Source: Pseudoalteromonas phenolica
GTDB taxonomy: Bacteria; Pseudomonadota; Gammaproteobacteria; Enterobacterales; Alteromonadaceae
Length of the DNA: 64,000 nt
Assembly: GCF_001444405.1 (NCBI RefSeq)
Contig: NZ_CP013187.1
Coordinates: 3,038,001 to 3,102,000, forward strand
Direction: 5' to 3'
The translations under genes and the position numbers were made by a program. Below are positions 1 through 8,910 of this stretch, piece after piece (within the stretch, counting starts at the first letter, position 1; every line of letters starts with the position of its first letter). Under the pieces are notes generated by a model. That model worked only from the letters and a program-made list of their open reading frames with translations, was not told the origin of the DNA and ran no database searches.

Positions 1-652
1 GGCAGTCTACAACACGCTTATTGTGTTAGGTAAGAAATACTCAGACTCAAGTGATGGTCACTACAATTATTTGCATTCAAACAGATATCAAAAGCATCAG
101 CTTCTTCCTATTGGTGAGTTTGTACCATTTGAAGATATTCTCAGGCCGTTAGCCCCTTTGTTTAACCTCGCTATGTCCTCGTTTTCTCGTGGTGAGCGCG
201 TACAAAACAACCTCATAGCTAATGGCTTACATATTCTGCCGGCTATTTGCTACGAAATCGTATTTAGCGATTTAGTTCGCGACAACTTCACAGAGCAATC
301 TGATATTCTCTTTACAGTCAGTAATGACGCTTGGTTTGGGGATTCTCACGGCCCCCATCAGCATATGCAAATTGCAAGAATGCGTGCCCTAGAACTGCAA
401 AGGCCGCTTGTTCGCGTGACCAATAACGGTATTACGGGCGTCTATGACCCCATCTCTCAAACTGAGCAAACAATACCGCAGTTTGAAGCGACGGTGCTCA
501 AAACTGACTTACAGCTGATTAAAGGGTTGAGCCCTTTTAGTAAATATGGCCATTTGCCTATCTGGATTTTGGTCGGGCTTTTATCTATTTGTGTCTTTTT
601 ACCACGTTTGAAAACAAGCATAGCAAACAAATTTGAAAGGAATTTTTTCTAA
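1..652 (+). CDS. lnt: Apolipoprotein N-acyltransferase, C-terminal part (5' end outside window)
   Basis: Inner-membrane enzyme that adds the third acyl chain to the N-terminal cysteine of lipoproteins, the last step of lipoprotein maturation before Lol export. The open frame runs in from the left edge (frame from base 2); about 216 residues are visible of a family that is usually about 510 long. The nitrilase-like catalytic domain is recognisable: LLPIGEFVPFE, the AICYEI segment with the nucleophilic cysteine, SNDAWFGDSHGPHQ and IARMRALELQRP. A hydrophobic stretch near the C terminus (WILVGLLSICVFL) is the last membrane helix. A hairpin follows at 712-735. The identity is secure; only the N-terminal half is missing because of the window edge. 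Confidence 0.95.
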   Translation, partial: AVYNTLIVLGKKYSDSSDGHYNYLHSNRYQKHQLLPIGEFVPFEDILRPLAPLFNLAMSSFSRGERVQNNLIANGLHILPAICYEIVFSDLVRDNFTEQSDILFTVSNDAWFGDSHGPHQHMQIARMRALELQRPLVRVTNNGITGVYDPISQTEQTIPQFEATVLKTDLQLIKGLSPFSKYGHLPIWILVGLLSICVFLPRLKTSIANKFERNFF

Positions 653-711
653 AGCACATCATACAATTCCTCAAAATAGATCCCTTAATTAAGAGGTTAG
701 TATCACATAAT

Positions 712-735
712 AAAGGCGGCTAATAAGCCGCCTTT
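712..735. terminator. Bidirectional terminator-like hairpin between lnt and the convergent gene
   Basis: A perfect 9-bp inverted repeat (AAAGGCGGC / GCCGCCTTT) with a 6-base loop lies between two convergent genes. Only short T runs follow on either strand, so termination is inferred from position and structure. Confidence 0.6.
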
Positions 736-757
736 GAGTTAGGGCTTTGCTAGAGCT

Positions 758-1939
758 TTAAAGCTTTAATCTCACACCAAGCTTGTTTAAGCCAGTCACA
801 ACAAACATCATCATCACTGCAAACCCTAGGCTCCACAGAATCCCCATTAAGCCACTGCTCATAAACTCAGGCCTTGCTGGAATTGATAGCAACTGTAGCG
901 CTGCAATTAAAATATAGGGCAAGATATAGATTAATAATGGGTTATTTGCCGCTGGTTCAAATACCTTGCACCAATCAGTCTGTGCCTTTAACTCAACGAT
1001 GTAATAAATAACACCAAAGATCAGTGCACAGAAGAAGATACTCATGAATGCCCAACTTGGCGTTGCCCATATCTTAGAAACTGGCCAATGCCACCAGCTC
1101 AACAAGGTAAGTGCGCCACTAATAACTACAAAAGCAAAATAGTTGAACCACTTTTTATCAATTAATTTAGCGTGATAAAAAATTAAGCTCATCACCACAC
1201 CTGCTAACACTATCGTCGCATGGGTATGGTTTCGGTTATCTTCGACAAGTCGGTCAAGCACACCGTTAATACCGCTTAAGTGTTCTATAACAAAATATAA
1301 CGCGACAAATGCAAGACTGGCTGCAATCAATTTGATGACATCTTGTTTAGTAAATAAATAAACTGCCACGCTGAAAAAAAACGCCCAGCCAATTAAGCCT
1401 AAGATCCCCCACCATTGAGGTGTCATACCACCATAAGGACCGTCATAAATAAATGCCAACACAATAAGACCAATTATGCCTAAATATTTACAGCCTTTGA
1501 CTAATACACTTGAAAGGTGTTTTGGATAGTGACTCCATATGAGTAGTACACAGGCGTACATCAACAAAGTCCAAAGCGGCATAGATATCAGCATTTTGCT
1601 TTCGTCATAACCATATATGGTGTTTACCATAAACAAGCCGATTACGATTAATCCGAGCGCTCTGAAGGCTGAATCAATCAATAAACGTTTTGAGCTCGCC
1701 CCTTTTACAGTTTTTGCTTGTGTTGAAAATGGAATAGACATGCCCACAATAAATAAGAATGCTGGGAATACTAAATCTACAAATGTCATGGCGTTCGCAT
1801 CGGCTGGCATATGCGTCATCCAAGAAGGAATATTTTTGATTGCGGCAAGTTCGTTCACAAATACCATGGTGAGGATCGTCAAACCACGGAAAACATCGAT
1901 AGCCAAAATGCGACGGTTAGGTAAGCTGTGCTCGGTCAT
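758..1939 (-). CDS. Multipass membrane protein, DUF5009 / heparan-alpha-glucosaminide acetyltransferase-like
   Basis: A 393-residue integral membrane protein with roughly ten hydrophobic segments. The N-terminal signature RILAIDVFRGLTILTMVFVN, followed by FVDLVFPAFLFIVGMSIPF, is typical of the DUF5009/DUF1624 family related to lysosomal HGSNAT and to bacterial membrane acyltransferases. By family analogy it may transfer an acetyl group across the inner membrane to a sugar in the periplasm, but no substrate can be read from the sequence or the neighbours. An AGAGA-type ribosome site sits just upstream of the ATG. It is transcribed alone, convergent with lnt. Confidence 0.75.
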   Translation of the reverse strand: MTEHSLPNRRILAIDVFRGLTILTMVFVNELAAIKNIPSWMTHMPADANAMTFVDLVFPAFLFIVGMSIPFSTQAKTVKGASSKRLLIDSAFRALGLIVIGLFMVNTIYGYDESKMLISMPLWTLLMYACVLLIWSHYPKHLSSVLVKGCKYLGIIGLIVLAFIYDGPYGGMTPQWWGILGLIGWAFFFSVAVYLFTKQDVIKLIAASLAFVALYFVIEHLSGINGVLDRLVEDNRNHTHATIVLAGVVMSLIFYHAKLIDKKWFNYFAFVVISGALTLLSWWHWPVSKIWATPSWAFMSIFFCALIFGVIYYIVELKAQTDWCKVFEPAANNPLLIYILPYILIAALQLLSIPARPEFMSSGLMGILWSLGFAVMMMFVVTGLNKLGVRLKL

Positions 1940-2252
1940 TTATTTCTCTCTTATCAATAGCCGCTCAAAGCTACCTAAAGCAAAACAAAGCTGCAATTAA
2001 ACACTACAAATCGCAAATAAAATAAACCGAAAATTATGAATCGTTTGATAAATTAGTTGAAGGCTTTTCAAGTATCCATGGAGAGTGAATGATACATTGA
2101 TGGAAAACTTAATTAATAAGCTCTTGAGTAGAGTATTAGATAGAGTAAGACTCAATGAATACAGATAAATCTCATTTTCTTATGATGAAAAATGAGATTT
2201 ATCTTTTAGATCAGTAACTAAAGTATGTAGTGCATGATAGATTTTCATTCCG
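1940..2252. other. 313-bp intergenic region with an AT-rich 15-bp hairpin
   Basis: No gene-like ORF is seen. At 2164-2203 there is a perfect 15-bp inverted repeat (GATAAATCTCATTTT and its complement, 10-base loop) followed on the plus strand by TTTTAG. On the minus strand it lies between the small membrane protein gene and the DUF5009 gene, so it could end transcription of the former, although the T run is on the other strand. The rest is AT-rich with no clear motif. Confidence 0.55.
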
Positions 2253-2576
2253 TTATATAGAAGTTAGACTAGAAAAGATATAACCGAACATAACGATCAC
2301 TGAAATCGCCATAAAACGCGTATCAAAGTCACGCATTCTTTTTGTTAATAGATGCAAACGCTTATCCTGTGTTTTACTTAGCTCGCCAAATTTCAGAGAC
2401 TCTTCTAGGGAGATCATAAACAAATTATTAACCCCTATTTTCATTTTATCTTTTGATAGACGTGCAAATAATTCTGGGTAAGTCTCGGCAACATGCGCTT
2501 TTATTTCATTGACATGCTTAGCTCTGAAATAAACAAAAAGTACCATTAATGTAGTGATTACAAGACCCATATACAT
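2253..2576 (-). CDS. Small two-helix membrane protein of unknown function
   Basis: A 107-residue protein I do not recognise. It has one hydrophobic helix at the N terminus (about residues 3-17) and one at the C terminus (about 90-107), with a charged, helical middle rich in Lys, Arg and Glu that probably lies in the cytoplasm. An AAGGAG ribosome site five bases before the ATG supports this start over the in-frame ATG two codons on. It stands alone; the upstream side holds the inverted-repeat element at 2643-2908. It looks like a real gene because of its strong ribosome site and clear membrane topology, but no role can be assigned. Confidence 0.7.
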   Translation of the reverse strand: MYMGLVITTLMVLFVYFRAKHVNEIKAHVAETYPELFARLSKDKMKIGVNNLFMISLEESLKFGELSKTQDKRLHLLTKRMRDFDTRFMAISVIVMFGYIFSSLTSI

Positions 2577-2642
2577 ATTCTCTCCTTACATTATGTATAA
2601 AAAAGGAGGCTTAGCCCCCTTTCATGTTTCTAAATTAATAAT

Positions 2643-2908
2643 AGGGCGTGTTGACCTTTGCTGTTTGTTTTTGCAGCAGTGAGTTGGGTATTTAGACAAG
2701 GCAGAGGCTGCGTAGCATAGTTATTCTATGTAAGTCAGCCGATAACGCTGAATAAATGTTCAACTCGCGCTGCTCGAAGAGTTCAACCAAAGGCTTCCAC
2801 TACTTTGTCATTCGCAACTCACATAACCTATTATGCTACGTAGCTCATTTCGCGTATTGAAAGCCTTTGATTTGAACAAAATTCATACATCAAAGATAAA
2901 CACGCCCT
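2643..2908. repeat. Intergenic inverted-repeat (MITE-like) element
   Basis: The 266-bp segment is bounded by near-perfect 18-bp terminal inverted repeats: AGGGCGTGTTGACCTTTG at 2643-2660 and its complement at 2891-2908, with two mismatches. Inside are further inverted segments, for example CGTAGCATA (2711-2719) against TATGCTACG (2832-2840). It contains no ORF of note and fills almost the whole gap between two genes. No clear target-site duplication is visible. It resembles a non-autonomous mobile repeat; the parent element is not in the window. Confidence 0.7.
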
Positions 2909-2912
2909 CACT

Positions 2913-3395
2913 TTACGATTCTATTTTTAAAAGCTCAACTTCAAAAATCAACAATGAGCCGGCAGGAATTTTACCTGCAGCGCGGTCTCCGTAACCTAAG
3001 TCAGGACTGATATAAAACTTGAACTTACTGCCTTCAGTCATTAGCTGCACACCTTCAGTCCAACCTGGAATAACTTGGTTTAAGCCAAAGCTGATCGGGC
3101 TATTTCGCTCTACTGAGCTATCAAATACGGTGCCATCAGTAAGTGTGCCATGGTAATGTACTTTTACTTTACTGGTGGCAGAAGGTTTTGCATCCCCCTC
3201 CCCCTGCGTAAGCACTTCGTACTGTAAGCCAGAATCAGTTGTCACCACAGTGTCTTTTTTTGCATTTTCTGCCAAAAACTCAGCTGCTTTAATGCGGTTC
3301 TCTCCAGCAGCTGCTTTGTTCTTTTGCGACGCACGAGAAAACAGTACCACCAAAATCACGATGACAATTACTAAAATTACATTGGTTGTAGACAC
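2913..3395 (-). CDS. Membrane-anchored FKBP-type peptidyl-prolyl cis-trans isomerase
   Basis: A proline isomerase and chaperone-type protein of 160 residues. An N-terminal hydrophobic helix (about residues 4-20) anchors it, and the C-terminal 100 residues form a complete FKBP domain: VKVHYHGTLTDGTVFDSS, VIPGWTEGVQLM, KFYISPDLGYGDR, and IPAGSLLIFEVELL at the end. The start is GTG, with a GGAG ribosome site lying within the last codons of the upstream protease gene, which suggests translational coupling. Its pairing with a Lon-like protease points to a shared role in protein quality control, though this is inference. Confidence 0.88.
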   Translation of the reverse strand: MSTTNVILVIVIVILVVLFSRASQKNKAAAGENRIKAAEFLAENAKKDTVVTTDSGLQYEVLTQGEGDAKPSATSKVKVHYHGTLTDGTVFDSSVERNSPISFGLNQVIPGWTEGVQLMTEGSKFKFYISPDLGYGDRAAGKIPAGSLLIFEVELLKIES

Positions 3396-3400
3396 GCTAC

Positions 3401-5812
3401 TTACTCCTTATCTTGTTCTGTTTCTTCTTTTTCATTATCGCCACTGACCACATCAGCAATTTGCTGAAGTCGAGCGAGTGTTAGCGCATTAATAGAGCCC
3501 TCAGGATATTCACCTCCAACTAGCTCTCCGGCGTCACGATTCATTAATAAGCTCAATGCTTCATCCACGTTTGAAACCGCATAAATATGGAAGCGACCAC
3601 GCTCTACCTCTTGTAACACTTCGTCATCTAAGACTAAATTAACACGGTTAGACTGAGGAATGATCACACCTTGCTGACCAGTTAAACCACGCATTTTACA
3701 AAGCTTAAAGAAACCTTCTATTTTTTCGTTTACGCCACCAATCGCCTGCACTTCACCATGCTGGTTAATTGAACCTGTCAGCGCTAACGACTGATTAATG
3801 GGTAGTTGAGTGATAGCTGAGATTAAGCCGCATAATTCTGCAAGCGAGGCACTATCGCCATCGATATAGCCATAACTTTGTTCAATCGCGATATTGGCAC
3901 TGAGTGTTAAGCTAAAGTTTTGTGCATACTTGTTACCTAGATAACCCGTTAATAACATCACACCTTTAGAGTGAATCGATTTACCTAAGTCTGCTTCACG
4001 TTCGACGTCAATGACGCCATCTGAGCCTGCATATACCGTAGCCGTAATACGCGCTGGCGTACCAAATGCCGTGTCACCAATATGTAATACCGTCAGACCA
4101 TTGATCTTAGCAATCGCTTCACCGTCAGTTTCGATCAGTGTGTGGCCTTCTTTTATATCACTCAGCATATTTTCACTAAGCTGGCCGGTGCGATACTGCT
4201 TACCAGCAATGGCTTCATCAATATGCTCTGCGGTAACCTCTGTCATATTATCTTGTTTTGCATAAAAACTTGCTTCTGCAACTAACTCGAGCACATCTGC
4301 AAATCGTGCTGACAGCTTGGTGTGATGCTCTGCTTGGCGATAGCTAAACTTAAGTAAACGCGCAAGCCCACACGCCGAAATACCACAGTTTAAAGTTTTA
4401 TCGCAGTACTCAAGTACTTTAGTAATGAACTGATACTGAAGTTTATCGCTACTTGGCAAATAGTAATCAAAATCAGCCAACACTCTAAATAGCTCTGCAA
4501 ACTCTTCATCGTAATCACTGATGGCATAATATAAATCACGTGAACCCAACAAAATGATCTTCACATCAAGTGGAATTAACTGAGGGCGAAGCGTGAAACT
4601 GCTGCCTACTGAGCTATCTTGATACGGCAAATCATTCTTTATCTGGTGGGTTTTAAGCGACAACTTTAGACCATCCCACACTTGCGAGTTAGCCAATACT
4701 TTATCGGCATCCATGATCAGATAACCACCGTTGGCCTTATGTAATGCACCCGGTTGGATTGAGCGATAACTCGTGATTAAGTTGCCTTGTGAAGTGGCGT
4801 ATTCAACCTTACCAAAAATATTACCAAAAGTTGGGTTTGGCTCGTACACCACAGGTGCAGCTTCTCCATCTTTATATTCAACCAGAATATTTGGAGCAAA
4901 GAAGTCATTCAGCATGCCGCGGTGATCAAACTCGTCTTTGTTTTCCTCGCTGCCACTGTCATCTAACCACTCTAGCACCGCATCAACAATTTCAATACGG
5001 ACATCTTTTAGATAACGAATGACACCAATGTGGCTGGCATATTTCAGTTCTAACTTTTTCAGTAAAGGCTTAGTCGCAGTTTCAACAGTTTGCTTTTTTA
5101 AGTTTCTCAGTTTTTCAGATGACTCACGCTTCCAACGTGGCAGCTCAATTAAGGCTTCAATCAGATCATCTTCTAGCTTATCAATGGCATCAAAAAAGTG
5201 CTCCTGAACTTTCTCATCAAGTGCAGCAAATTCAGCATCATCTAATTGTTTGCCATCGATGACTGGTGCAAAGGCTACCTGATTGCTTTCTTCTATTAAT
5301 GCCACACTTTTTTTAGCTGCAAGCTCTGCAACTGCGGTAATGGCAGCGTCATACTTGTTATCAAACTCTTTGTCGATGGACTTCTTTTTGCGTTGATAAC
5401 CTGGGTTATCAAACGCAGCAGGAAAAGTATCAGCTACTTCATCTAAAAACTCATCCATGTCATCAGCAAGCTCTTTGCTTTGACCCGGCTGCATAAATAG
5501 CGCAATAGGTTTACGGTGATCGTCGTAGTTATTTACGTACAACCACTCATTTGGTGTTGGCTTTGTTTTACTGTGCGCTTCAAGCTTATCTTTTACCATA
5601 GTAAAGCGGCCTAATGCCGCTTCACCCATTACAAAAGTGTTATAACCCGGCAAGTCCATACCCAGTGAAAAATCTAAAGCGCTTTGGGCACGTTGCTGAC
5701 CAATAAATGTCAGCGACTCGGGATAAGGGTTACGCATGCATGATTCAACATGCGCAAGAGAAACGGTTGGCGCTAAGGCCTGAATAGGTAAAGGTGCTAT
5801 CTTATTTGTCAT
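3401..5812 (-). CDS. Lon-family ATP-dependent protease homologue (YcbZ/LonH-type, AAA_32)
   Basis: An 803-residue cytoplasmic protease of the Lon-like family exemplified by E. coli YcbZ. The C-terminal Lon proteolytic domain is intact: the nucleophilic serine is in GDSAS (Ser654) and the catalytic lysine in GGVNEKIEG (Lys697), 43 residues apart as in classical Lon. The N-terminal half is the family's long AAA_32-type region. The expected P-loop position reads VMGEAALGRFTMV, which lacks the canonical GK[ST], so ATP use cannot be taken for granted. The downstream FKBP gene begins within 6 bp of the stop, indicating a two-gene operon. Confidence 0.88.
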   Translation of the reverse strand: MTNKIAPLPIQALAPTVSLAHVESCMRNPYPESLTFIGQQRAQSALDFSLGMDLPGYNTFVMGEAALGRFTMVKDKLEAHSKTKPTPNEWLYVNNYDDHRKPIALFMQPGQSKELADDMDEFLDEVADTFPAAFDNPGYQRKKKSIDKEFDNKYDAAITAVAELAAKKSVALIEESNQVAFAPVIDGKQLDDAEFAALDEKVQEHFFDAIDKLEDDLIEALIELPRWKRESSEKLRNLKKQTVETATKPLLKKLELKYASHIGVIRYLKDVRIEIVDAVLEWLDDSGSEENKDEFDHRGMLNDFFAPNILVEYKDGEAAPVVYEPNPTFGNIFGKVEYATSQGNLITSYRSIQPGALHKANGGYLIMDADKVLANSQVWDGLKLSLKTHQIKNDLPYQDSSVGSSFTLRPQLIPLDVKIILLGSRDLYYAISDYDEEFAELFRVLADFDYYLPSSDKLQYQFITKVLEYCDKTLNCGISACGLARLLKFSYRQAEHHTKLSARFADVLELVAEASFYAKQDNMTEVTAEHIDEAIAGKQYRTGQLSENMLSDIKEGHTLIETDGEAIAKINGLTVLHIGDTAFGTPARITATVYAGSDGVIDVEREADLGKSIHSKGVMLLTGYLGNKYAQNFSLTLSANIAIEQSYGYIDGDSASLAELCGLISAITQLPINQSLALTGSINQHGEVQAIGGVNEKIEGFFKLCKMRGLTGQQGVIIPQSNRVNLVLDDEVLQEVERGRFHIYAVSNVDEALSLLMNRDAGELVGGEYPEGSINALTLARLQQIADVVSGDNEKEETEQDKE

Positions 5813-5850
5813 TCCTAACTTCTTTTTATTATCTAACCAAATTGGTTAGA

Positions 5851-6309
5851 CTATGGAGACAATGCTTTTCGGCTAAATTCATGATGCTCACATTGGCTAC
5901 ACGCTTTTATTTCAGAGGCATAAAGTACATCTGTAGTATGGTGACAATTTTTACATACTAATTGGCCCATGGCTATCCATTCACCCGCTTTGTAAACACC
6001 ATCATGCTCAAAATCTTTTAATAGCGCCTGCCACTCTAGTTGTGTGCGGTCTTCAAGCTGAGCTAGTTCAAACAAAATACCCGCTTTTAGTTCTTGCCAA
6101 GCGATATCGTCTGGGTTTCTATACTCATCTTCTAAATGCTTTAAATCCCGCTTCAAATAATGGCTATACGCTTTTAGCTTTTCTTCACTGAAAGTTTTTA
6201 AGGCCTGCTGTTTTTCAACAAACTGGTTTACTAAGTCTTCTACTTCATGATCTTTTATATCTTTCAGCCAGTAAGAGAAGTCATCTAACCATTTTTTATA
6301 ACCTGCCAT
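5851..6309 (-). CDS. ybeL: Zinc-ribbon protein, DUF1451 (YbeL family)
   Basis: A 152-residue soluble protein matching the DUF1451/YbeL family. The first two thirds are charged and helical. The C terminus carries a zinc ribbon with two CxxC knuckles (CKNCHH and CSQCEHHEF) behind the family signature DRTQLEWQALLKDFEHDGVY. The function of the family is unknown. It lies 38 bp upstream of the Lon-like protease gene on the same strand and may be co-transcribed with it. The length is close to that of the E. coli homologue. Confidence 0.85.
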   Translation of the reverse strand: MAGYKKWLDDFSYWLKDIKDHEVEDLVNQFVEKQQALKTFSEEKLKAYSHYLKRDLKHLEDEYRNPDDIAWQELKAGILFELAQLEDRTQLEWQALLKDFEHDGVYKAGEWIAMGQLVCKNCHHTTDVLYASEIKACSQCEHHEFSRKALSP

Positions 6310-6462
6310 AACATCCTCTCTTGCGCGTTATTTAATCAAAATACGTCTATCGACGTTATAAACAACCAACGAATATTGAAAATTATGATTAATACTAAGT
6401 GTAGACGATATGGGATATTTTTGGAGACTTGCGGACATGAACGAACAAATTACAGGTAGGTC

Positions 6463-6490
6463 GCTGAGCGGTTAAAAATAGCCGCTCAGC
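6463..6490. terminator. Hairpin downstream of the TonB receptor gene
   Basis: An 11-of-12 bp inverted repeat (GCTGAGCGGTTA against TAGCCGCTCAGC) with a 4-base loop lies just after the stop of the minus-strand receptor gene. There is no T run, so it may act as a mRNA 3' stabiliser as much as a terminator. Confidence 0.4.
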
Positions 6491-6506
6491 AAAATAGAAA
6501 GTAGCT

Positions 6507-8642
6507 TTAGAAGCTATATTTTACGCCTAACGTAATTGTTCGCCCTAACCCTTTCACATTATAGCCACCATAAGCGTATGCCTGCGCTCTTGCAGGGTAA
6601 TAGTTGTTATTTAATAAGTTTTCTATACCCATATACGTATTGAAATTATGTGATAACTGGTAGCTTGCAGATGCGCTTAACACATTATAACTATCAATAG
6701 GCCCTTGATCGGCAACATATTGATTTTTATCGTTCATTTCAAAACGTTTTCTATCGCCAACATATAGCCAATTTAACGCCATAGAGAGCGTGTCATTAGC
6801 TTGCCAGTTTAATGATGCTGTGAACTTAGGTGGCGCGATTTGCCTTCCGCCTAAATAAGTATTGTTAGCGGTATTTTTGCCTTCTACAAAACTATATGTT
6901 GCTCTTAAATCGAGTGTTTGTGAAAGCTTGTAATCAACTAAAGCTTCGTAGCCCCAGATTCTTTGTGGTGCACGAACTGGCTCATAGACGCCAGTTTTTT
7001 CATTGAAAACACTGCTTGTGCCAAGCTCTGAGGTGCTCTTAAATAAAGCAAATTCAAAACGCAAATTTTCTAATTGCGAGTTGAAACCAACTTCATAATT
7101 ATCAGTAATAGAAGCATCGGTTTGGATCAGGCCTATGTCTTTTACAGTAGCTGTTCGGAGTAACCTACCAATATCAGATACATCCGAGCCTTGAGAGTAA
7201 CTCGCAAATGGACTGAACTGTTCATAGCCATTGTATTTAATAGCAAAATTAAAAGTAGCGGCATCATAATTAATGGTATCGCCTTTCACCGACATAGGTA
7301 CCGAACACTGATCTGCGCTTCGGCACAATTTTAATGTGGTGTAATCTTCAACTTCAATGTCAATGCTCTCTTGTCTCACACCCGCTTTTAACACTAAGTC
7401 ATCAGCAATCACCCACTTAGTTTGAAGATAACCCGCCAAGCTTTGCATATCCATTTCTGGTACCCAAATACGACCATCAACCATCGGCTGTGAGGTCACG
7501 TCATTTAGCGCGTCAATACCGTAAATAAGTGTTGCCGCTACATTATCAAAGTCTATAGCTGTATTAAATGTTGCTCGGGCACCTTGTTTTTCAGAAACGA
7601 TTACTGATTGGCCACCAGTAAAGCCCGCCTCTGGGTTAGCTAAATTTGGAGAAAAGAAGAATATATTCTCAATGTCTTGCATATATGCATCGAGCGTAAG
7701 TTGTGTGTTCGTAAAGACCGCATAATCAGTGTATTTTAACGTGATATTTTCGTTACCCGCAGGACCTTGAGGCTTACCTTTTTTTTGTAATTCCGGAGCA
7801 ACGTGTTGGGCATATGATTTTTCGCCACTATTAATATTTCCAAACACATCGCCTAGATCAGTTTTTTGCTGTGAACTGTAATAGTTGTAACTAAACTGCA
7901 ATTGCTTATCTTCATCAAAATCATATCCCAGTTTAGTAAAGTAATTTTCTGTTACGGCATCTGACAAACCATATTGCAGCCCAAGGATATCGCCTTCAGC
8001 ATCGCGTTGTACGCCATTTTCTTCATAACCTATAGTCGCAAGGTAGCTAAATTTGTCGGCACGACCATTAATTGCCGCTGATATACGAGCACCGCCACTT
8101 TCTGCCAGTTTAACCGCACTGAAACGACTAGAAAGACTCACCTCACCTTCTACCTGTCCATCAGCTTGAGCTTGCTTTGTGATGTAGTTAATAATCCCGC
8201 CAGACGCACCATTACCGTAGATAGATGTTGCACCTTTGATCACTTCAATGCGGGCAATAGCGCTTGCATCCAATGTTCTGATACCAAGCGAACCATTTCG
8301 CAGTGGTGTTGATTGTGGCACGCCATCAATCATGACCAATGGCGCTCGACCGCGAAGCCCTTGGCCTGTGTTACTAGAGCTACCTGTATCAGGTGCTAAA
8401 CCAGGCACTATTTGCGCCAGTAAGTTTTGAAGCTCTGGGTTTACCTTGAGGTGGTCTTCAATTTGCTTTTGTGTGATCACAGTAATTGATGCCGGTACTT
8501 CATCAATACTTTCAAAAACACGGCTTCCAGAAACAATTATCTGTTCTATTTCACTAGTGTTTGATTCTGACTGACTAACTTCATTAGCCATTGATGCGCA
8601 ACTAACAGCCATAGCAATTAAGGTAAACGAACTTCTAAACAT
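6507..8642 (-). CDS. TonB-dependent outer-membrane siderophore receptor
   Basis: A 711-residue outer-membrane transporter. It has a signal peptide ending near residue 20 (ASMANE), a TonB-box-like segment (EQIIVSGSR), a plug domain (VPASITVITQKQIE, LRGRAPLVMIDGVPQ, IEVIKGATSIYGNGASGGIINY) and a 22-strand-type beta barrel ending in the classic aromatic residue (GVKYSF). The plug most resembles hydroxamate and aerobactin-type receptors of the IutA kind, but the ligand cannot be fixed from sequence. A Fur-like operator lies upstream at 8713-8731, so iron-repressed expression is expected. No siderophore synthesis or inner-membrane transport gene is adjacent. Confidence 0.9.
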   Translation of the reverse strand: MFRSSFTLIAMAVSCASMANEVSQSESNTSEIEQIIVSGSRVFESIDEVPASITVITQKQIEDHLKVNPELQNLLAQIVPGLAPDTGSSSNTGQGLRGRAPLVMIDGVPQSTPLRNGSLGIRTLDASAIARIEVIKGATSIYGNGASGGIINYITKQAQADGQVEGEVSLSSRFSAVKLAESGGARISAAINGRADKFSYLATIGYEENGVQRDAEGDILGLQYGLSDAVTENYFTKLGYDFDEDKQLQFSYNYYSSQQKTDLGDVFGNINSGEKSYAQHVAPELQKKGKPQGPAGNENITLKYTDYAVFTNTQLTLDAYMQDIENIFFFSPNLANPEAGFTGGQSVIVSEKQGARATFNTAIDFDNVAATLIYGIDALNDVTSQPMVDGRIWVPEMDMQSLAGYLQTKWVIADDLVLKAGVRQESIDIEVEDYTTLKLCRSADQCSVPMSVKGDTINYDAATFNFAIKYNGYEQFSPFASYSQGSDVSDIGRLLRTATVKDIGLIQTDASITDNYEVGFNSQLENLRFEFALFKSTSELGTSSVFNEKTGVYEPVRAPQRIWGYEALVDYKLSQTLDLRATYSFVEGKNTANNTYLGGRQIAPPKFTASLNWQANDTLSMALNWLYVGDRKRFEMNDKNQYVADQGPIDSYNVLSASASYQLSHNFNTYMGIENLLNNNYYPARAQAYAYGGYNVKGLGRTITLGVKYSF

Positions 8643-8712
8643 GAATATCCTTGATATTTTTGGAACTTAAATTTCGCGGCGCATGTTAAATCCAAAAGCG
8701 CCTAGAATCAAC

Positions 8713-8731
8713 GCAAATGATAATCAATATC
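8713..8731 (-). promoter_or_regulatory. Fur box upstream of the siderophore receptor
   Basis: On the minus strand this 19-mer reads GATATTGATTATCATTTGC, matching about 15 of 19 positions of the classical Fur consensus GATAATGATAATCATTATC. It sits 71 bp upstream of the receptor ATG, a suitable place for iron-dependent repression. Confidence 0.75.
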
Positions 8732-8910
8732 AATTAAATTAATATTTTCATAATGTAGGTGCGAAATTAAATTTTTATTCAGTCGGGTCAAAGTTTTTAA
8801 AGCACTTAAACAGCGCAAATATTTGCTGCTTAGATGCTGTGATTAAATGGCAAATTCGGTTATGCTATCGAACAATTTTTTATTAATTTGCAAGAAGTCT
8901 GGAAACATAG

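Noticed and set aside
6385..6459. 25-codon plus-strand ORF between the zinc-ribbon gene and the TonB receptor
   Set aside because: No ribosome site of note, no meaningful composition and no neighbour on that strand.
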